From NCBI RefSeq assembly GCF_039535475.1, contig NZ_BAAAXG010000012.1, positions 186,001 to 250,000 on the forward strand: 64,000 bases of DNA. Direction: 5' to 3'. Below the pieces are notes generated by a model that had not been told where the DNA came from, searched no databases, and saw only the letters and a list, made by a program, of their open reading frames with translations. The stretch is from Streptomyces showdoensis. GTDB taxonomy: Bacteria > Actinomycetota > Actinomycetes > Streptomycetales > Streptomycetaceae. Each line of letters starts with the position of its first letter. The first letter of the stretch is position 1. Shown one piece after another: positions 59,966 through 64,000 of the stretch. Made by a program: the position numbers and the translations under genes.

Positions 59966-61015
59966 TCAGAGCAGGGTCAGCTGTTCGGCGGTCGCAGGCG
60001 GCGCGTGGTGGTCGGGCACCGGGATGCGGCGCGGGGCGCCCCGGTGGGCCGGGCCGATGCCGAACTCGGCGGCCAGCTCGTGCACCTGACGGGTGATCCG
60101 GCGCTGGTACCAGGTCGGCGCGTACGCCCCGGTCCCGTACATCCGCTCGTACCGCCCCACCAGTTCCGGATGGTGGTGCCGCAGCCAGCCGAAGAACCAC
60201 TCGCGGGCGCCGGGCCGCAGATGGAGCACGAGCGGGGTGACGGAGGAGGCGCCGGCCTCGGCGATGGCGCGGACCGTGGCGCGCAGCTGCTCGGGGCGGT
60301 CGCCCAGGAAGGGCACGACCGGGGCCATCAGGACCCCGCAGTCGATGCCGTGCCCGGCGAAGGCGCGGACGACGTCGAGGCGCCGCTCGGGGGAGGGGGT
60401 GCCGGGCTCGATCGTGCGCCAGAGCTCGCGGTCGGTGAAGCCGACGGAGACGGACACGCCGACCTCCGTCACCTCGGCGGCCTGCCGGATGAGCTCCTGG
60501 TCGCGCAGGATCAGCGTCCCCTTGGTGAGGACGGAGAACGGGTTGGCGCGGTCCCGCAGCGCCTCGATGATGCCGGGCATCAGCCGGTAGCGGCCCTCGG
60601 CGCGCTGGTAGCAGTCCACGTTGGTGCCCATCGCGATGTGGGCGCCCTGCCAGCTCCGGGAGGACAGCCGGGCGCGGAGCAGTTCCGGGGCGTTGACCTT
60701 GACCACGATCTGGGAGTCGAAGCCGATCCCGGTGTCGAGGTCCAGATAGGCGTGGGTCTTGCGGGCGAAGCAGTACACGCAGGCGTGCGTGCAGCCCCGG
60801 TACGGGTTCACCGTCCATTCGAACGGCATCCGGGAGGCGCCGGGCACCCGGTTGACGATCGACCGGGCCCGCACCTCGTGGAAGGTGATGCCGCGGAACT
60901 CGGGCGTGTCGAACGTGCGGGTGGTGACCGCGTCCGTACCGAACAGGGCGATGTCGGCGGGCGCGGCCGGCGTGGCGGCGGTGGCGGGGCTGTCGGCCAG
61001 ACGGTCCCATCGCAT
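59966..61015 (-). CDS. Rv2578c-type radical SAM protein
   Basis: 349 residues. The iron-sulfur motif is CTHACVYCFARKTH (C-x3-C-x2-C) within WTVNPYRGCTHACVYC; TNVDCYQRAEGRYRLMPGIIEAL and SVLTKGTLILRDQELI follow. The group resembles spore photoproduct lyase-like radical SAM proteins and is widespread in actinobacteria, with no established reaction. The ATG at 61015 follows GAGGAGGCGCC. A LexA-like box lies 37 bases upstream, suggesting DNA-damage control. Confidence 0.88.
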   Translation of the reverse strand: MRWDRLADSPATAATPAAPADIALFGTDAVTTRTFDTPEFRGITFHEVRARSIVNRVPGASRMPFEWTVNPYRGCTHACVYCFARKTHAYLDLDTGIGFDSQIVVKVNAPELLRARLSSRSWQGAHIAMGTNVDCYQRAEGRYRLMPGIIEALRDRANPFSVLTKGTLILRDQELIRQAAEVTEVGVSVSVGFTDRELWRTIEPGTPSPERRLDVVRAFAGHGIDCGVLMAPVVPFLGDRPEQLRATVRAIAEAGASSVTPLVLHLRPGAREWFFGWLRHHHPELVGRYERMYGTGAYAPTWYQRRITRQVHELAAEFGIGPAHRGAPRRIPVPDHHAPPATAEQLTLL

Positions 61016-61051
61016 GGCGCCTCCTCGGTGGCGGGGGTGGGAACCAGAATA

Positions 61052-61063
61052 GAACACATGTTC
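61052..61063 (-). promoter_or_regulatory. LexA-like box
   Basis: GAAC-ACAT-GTTC, a perfect GAAC-N4-GTTC palindrome, the core of actinobacterial SOS boxes (CGAAC-N4-GTTCG); the outermost base is A on one side and C on the other. It lies 37 bases before the radical SAM start. A TATTCT -10-like hexamer overlaps its downstream side. Confidence 0.6.
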
Positions 61064-61161
61064 CCTTGATCGCCGCAACCCGGATTTCGCACCCCGGCGC
61101 GCAGGTGGTTGGCTTGGCCCGCACCTTCGAGAAACCCCGAGAACCAAGCTGGAGGACCCCC

Positions 61162-61605
61162 ATGGCGCAGGTCGAGGCCACGACGGAGCGGATCATCGCC
61201 GCCGGCCCGGAGGACGTGTTCGACGCCCTGGCCGACTACAGCGGCACCCGGCCGAAGCTGCTCCCCGAGCACTTCAGCGAGTACGAGGTGCGCGAGGGCG
61301 GCGACGGCCAGGGCACCCTCGTCCACTGGAAGCTGCAGGCCACCAGCAAGCGCGTCCGCGACTGCCTCCTGGAGGTCAGCGAGCCCACCGACGGGCAGCT
61401 CGTCGAGAAGGACCGCAACTCCTCCATGGTCACGACCTGGACCGTCACCCCGGCCGGCGAGGGCAAGGCGAAGGTCGTCGTCAGCACCGTCTGGAACGGC
61501 GCGGGCGGCATCGGCGGCTTCTTCGAGAAGACCTTCGCCCCCAAGGGCCTCGGCCGCATCTACGACGCCGTGCTCGACAAGCTGGCGGCCGAGGTCGGCA
61601 AGTAG
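61162..61605 (+). CDS. SRPBCC family protein (polyketide cyclase/dehydrase type)
   Basis: 147 residues, one START-like domain. VEATTERIIAAGPEDVFDALADYSGTRPKLLPEHFSEYEV is the first strand and helix; GGFFEKTFAPKGLGRIYDAVLDKL is the C-terminal helix that closes the ligand pocket. Ligand unknown. The ATG at 61162 has GGAGG upstream. It is divergent from the radical SAM gene, so the LexA-like box could affect both. Confidence 0.85.
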   Translation: MAQVEATTERIIAAGPEDVFDALADYSGTRPKLLPEHFSEYEVREGGDGQGTLVHWKLQATSKRVRDCLLEVSEPTDGQLVEKDRNSSMVTTWTVTPAGEGKAKVVVSTVWNGAGGIGGFFEKTFAPKGLGRIYDAVLDKLAAEVGK

Positions 61606-61613
61606 ACCCGGGA

Positions 61614-61636
61614 GGGAGCCGCCGAGCGGCGCTCCC
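61614..61636 (+). terminator. Hairpin after the SRPBCC gene
   Basis: GGGAGC-C-GCCG-AG-CGGC-GCTCCC with one bulged base, 8 bases after the stop. Probable terminator. Confidence 0.5.
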
Positions 61637-61702
61637 GAGAAGTAGCCTCGGGAAACGGTCGGGGAAGTAACGCCCCGATCCGTCACCGATTCGAGTGGTT
61701 TC

Positions 61703-61747
61703 CCCGCGACCCCCGCACGAGCGCCCGGCGCACCCAGGGGTCGCGGG
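61703..61747 (+). promoter_or_regulatory. Structured leader upstream of the MFS gene
   Basis: Arms CCCGCGACCCC (61703-61713) and GGGGTCGCGGG (61737-61747) pair perfectly over 11 bp, with an inner GCGC-CCG-GCGC hairpin. It is 160 bases before the GTG of the MFS exporter. It could be a terminator, an attenuator or an operator. The rest of the 302-base gap 61606-61907 shows no gene. Confidence 0.5.
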
Positions 61748-61907
61748 AAGCCCCGTAAACGCCCTGATGAGCGCCCCAAGTGCGCCGTCCTCCAGGGGGG
61801 TTAGGGCCCCGTCGCCCCACCTCCCTCCCGTCCCGCCCGACTTGCTCCCGCTTCGCGCGCAATGCGAAGAATGGCGCGCGCAGACGCCGTGACGAGGGGA
61901 GCAGCAC

Positions 61908-64000
61908 GTGGGTGCGATCACGCTGGCGAAGCACGCCCGGGGGCCCGAAGCCGCCCGGGCCGCCCTGGAGAGCGGCGAAACGGTCCCGCTCCTCGCCGAA
62001 GGCGCCGAAGGCGGCGACGCCCCGCCCGCCGGCCAGGAACCGCCGTCCGGACCGCAGCCGGGCCTCGACCCCCGACGGGTCCGGCTGGTCTTCTGCGGAC
62101 TCATGCTCGCGCTGCTGCTCGCCGCGCTGGAGCAGATGATCGTCGCCACCGCCCTGCCGAAGATCGTCGGCGAACTCCAGGGCCTGGACCGGATGTCCTG
62201 GGCGATCACCGCCTACCTGCTCACCGCCACCATCAGCCTGCCCGTCTACGGGAAGCTCGGCGATCTCCTCGGCCGCAAGGGCGTCTTCCTCTTCGCCATC
62301 GTCGTCTTCGTGATCGGCTCGGGCCTGGCCGGCTGGTCGCGCAGCATGGACGAGCTCATCGCCTTCCGCGCCCTCCAGGGGGCCGGAGCGGGCGGGCTGA
62401 TGATCGGCGTCCAGGCGATCATCGCCGACATCGTCCCCGCCCGGGAACGCGGCCGCTACATGGGTCTGATCGGCGCCGCCTTCGGACTCGCCTCCGTCGC
62501 CGGACCGCTGCTCGGCGGCTTCTTCACCGACCACGTCTCCTGGCGCTGGTGCTTCTACTTCAACGTGCCCTTCGGCCTGGTCACCCTCGCCGTCGTCGCC
62601 GTCGTCCTCAAACTCCCCAAGCCCGCGGCCCGGGCCCGCTTCGACGTCCTCGGCGCCCTGCTGCTCGCCGCCGCCTCCACCTGCCTGGTCCTGCTGACCA
62701 GTTGGGGCGGCACCCGCTACGCCTGGGACTCCCGGGCCGTCCTCGGCCTCGGCTGCGGCGCCCTCGTGGCCGCCGCCCTCTTCCTCGTGGTCGAGCGCTT
62801 CGCCCCCGAACCGCTCATCCCCCTCCGCCTGTTCCGCGACCCCGTCTTCACCGTCACCAGCCTCATCGGCATCGTGGTCGGCATCGCGCTCTTCGGCGCC
62901 GCCAGCTACCTGCCCACCTTCCTGCAGATGGTCGAGGGCGCCTCCGCCACCGAGTCCGGCCTGCTCATGCTCCCGCTCATGGGGGGCATCGTGGCCGCCT
63001 CCGTCGTCTCCGGCCGGCTCATCAGCCGCACCGGCCGCTACAAGATCCACCCCCTGCTCGGCGGCGCCGTCGCCGCCCTCGGCATGTGGCTGCTCTCCCG
63101 CATGGACACCGACACCCCCCGCCTCCAGCACAGCCTCTGGCAGGCCGTGCTCGGCACCGGCATCGGCCTGATCATGCCGGTCCTGGTGCTCGCCGTGCAG
63201 AACTCCGTGCGCCCCGCCGACCTCGGCACCGCCACCAGCGCCCACACCTACTTCCGGCAGATCGGCGGCAGCGTCGGCGCCGCGGTCTTCGGCACCCTCG
63301 TCGCCTCCCGCCTGGACCACGCCCTCGCCGAACGGCTCCCCGCGGACGGCGCCGCCGCGCTGCCGCCCGCCGACTCGATCACCCCGCAGGCGGTCCACGC
63401 GCTGCCGCCCGCCCTGCGCGACGCCTTCGTCCAGGCGTACGCCGACGCGATGCCCCGGATCTTCCTCTACCTCGTGCCGGTCCTCGTGCTCGGCCTCGCC
63501 CTCGCCTTCTTCCTCAAGGAGAAACCGCTGGTGTCCCACCACACCCCCGCCCCCGAGGCCCCCGCCACCGACCCGGTCACCCACGCCACCCACGCCGGCA
63601 CGGTCCCTCCGGCCCGGACGGCGTTCGCCTCCGGGGTGCCGGTCTGCGGCCACGTGCAGCACCCGGACGGGAGCAGCGTCCCGCGAGCGGCCCTCACCCT
63701 CATCGACGTCGCGGGCCGGCAGATCGGCCGCGGAGCGAGCGGCGAGGACGGGCGGTACGCCCTCGCCGTACCGGGCTCCGGCGCGTACGTCCTGATCGCG
63801 GCCGCAGGCGGCCACCAGCCGCAGGCCGTCTCGGTGACCGTCGGCGAGCGCCCGGTCGACCTGGACGTGGTCCTCGGCGGCGCCGGCCGCCTCGCGGGCA
63901 GCGTCCTCACCGCCGACGGCGCCCCCGTGCGGGACGCCGCCGTCACCCTCACCGACGTGCGCGGCGAGGTGGTCGCCAGCACGCGCAGCGGACGCGAGGG
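61908..64000 (+). CDS. DHA2/EmrB-type MFS exporter fused to carboxypeptidase-regulatory-like domains (3' end missing)
   Basis: The gene starts at the GTG at 61908 (GAGGGGAG 6 bases upstream) and stays open to the window end, giving 697 residues so far. After a cytosolic N-region of about 55 residues come 14 hydrophobic segments (about 60-535). They include [18 protein letters not shown] (motif D1) and the loop [13 protein letters not shown] (motif A), typical of drug:H+ antiporters. From about residue 575 two extracytoplasmic beta domains appear, [25 protein letters not shown]...[21 protein letters not shown] and the beginning of a second ([23 protein letters not shown]). The substrate is unknown. 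Such fusions occur in streptomycetes. Confidence 0.9.
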   Translation, partial: MGAITLAKHARGPEAARAALESGETVPLLAEGAEGGDAPPAGQEPPSGPQPGLDPRRVRLVFCGLMLALLLAALEQMIVATALPKIVGELQGLDRMSWAITAYLLTATISLPVYGKLGDLLGRKGVFLFAIVVFVIGSGLAGWSRSMDELIAFRALQGAGAGGLMIGVQAIIADIVPARERGRYMGLIGAAFGLASVAGPLLGGFFTDHVSWRWCFYFNVPFGLVTLAVVAVVLKLPKPAARARFDVLGALLLAAASTCLVLLTSWGGTRYAWDSRAVLGLGCGALVAAALFLVVERFAPEPLIPLRLFRDPVFTVTSLIGIVVGIALFGAASYLPTFLQMVEGASATESGLLMLPLMGGIVAASVVSGRLISRTGRYKIHPLLGGAVAALGMWLLSRMDTDTPRLQHSLWQAVLGTGIGLIMPVLVLAVQNSVRPADLGTATSAHTYFRQIGGSVGAAVFGTLVASRLDHALAERLPADGAAALPPADSITPQAVHALPPALRDAFVQAYADAMPRIFLYLVPVLVLGLALAFFLKEKPLVSHHTPAPEAPATDPVTHATHAGTVPPARTAFASGVPVCGHVQHPDGSSVPRAALTLIDVAGRQIGRGASGEDGRYALAVPGSGAYVLIAAAGGHQPQAVSVTVGERPVDLDVVLGGAGRLAGSVLTADGAPVRDAAVTLTDVRGEVVASTRSGRE

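Overview
The window is very high G+C actinobacterial DNA and most probably comes from a Streptomyces chromosome. The evidence is the strong third-position G/C bias, frequent GTG starts, many 4-base start/stop overlaps, leaderless-looking starts, and families typical of streptomycetes (DUF6230/DUF6114 proteins, crotonyl-CoA reductase cluster, tripeptidyl-aminopeptidase-like hydrolase, many TetR regulators). I found no rRNA, tRNA, CRISPR array, transposase or integrase.

Region 1 (1-2.9 kb): the end of an F420-dependent LLM oxidoreductase, an NCS1 nucleobase permease, and an SRPBCC/ArsR pair preceded by two inverted repeats that look like the ArsR operator. Region 2 (2.9-25.2 kb) is the most remarkable part. 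It holds four agmatine-deiminase-family genes (PF04371), each accompanied by a TetR regulator. Three of the enzymes carry Tat-type export signals, one of them as a predicted lipoprotein; the fourth is cytosolic. Three of the TetR proteins are close paralogs, and six copies of one operator, ACTGAAnnTTCAGT and close variants, lie in their intergenic regions. At five predicted promoters the operator begins inside the -35 hexamer TTGACT, always 17 bases before a -10-like hexamer. The fourth pair uses a different palindrome at the same promoter position. Interspersed are a two-component system, an operon with a retropepsin-7TM protein and a glutamate-ligase-like ATP-grasp protein, a Ser/Thr kinase that shares one of the operators, a five-gene oligopeptide-type ABC importer (one ATPase frameshifted at a C7 run) and an APC-family transporter. 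I read this as a duplicated, co-regulated guanidino-compound or peptidyl-arginine deimination system acting partly outside the cell membrane. That function is inference.

Region 3 (25.2-26.9 kb): a hypothetical gene, then a rearrangement scar where the ends of an FtsX-type permease gene and a histidine kinase gene abut. Region 4 (26.9-36.2 kb): methyltransferase, lipoate ligase-like protein, inositol-phosphatase-like protein and FAD oxidoreductase. These are followed by a dense set for DNA alkylation repair (Ada-AlkA fusion, Ogt) and ADP-ribose/NAD metabolism (macrodomain, SIR2, ADP-ribosylglycohydrolase, Nudix). Region 5 (36.4-41.7 kb): BCCT transporter, glycerate kinase, GNAT, and psd-pssA for phosphatidylethanolamine synthesis.

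Region 6 (41.8-51.1 kb): genes of the ethylmalonyl-CoA pathway (ccr, ethylmalonyl-CoA mutase, CitE-like lyase, MaoC hydratase, acyl-CoA dehydrogenase) read leftward, with an adjacent TetR regulator and a tandem-fused 3-hydroxyacyl-CoA dehydrogenase. A promoter with two related near-palindromes lies in front of ccr. Region 7 (51.3-58.2 kb): HEAT-repeat protein, truncated AraC regulator, signal peptidase I, TetR, and a six-gene translationally coupled operon alternating DUF6230 and DUF6114 proteins, then RidA. Region 8 (58.2-64 kb): secreted peptidase-like hydrolase, Rv2578c-type radical SAM protein behind a LexA-like box, SRPBCC protein, and a DHA2-type MFS exporter fused to carboxypeptidase-regulatory-like domains that runs off the window.
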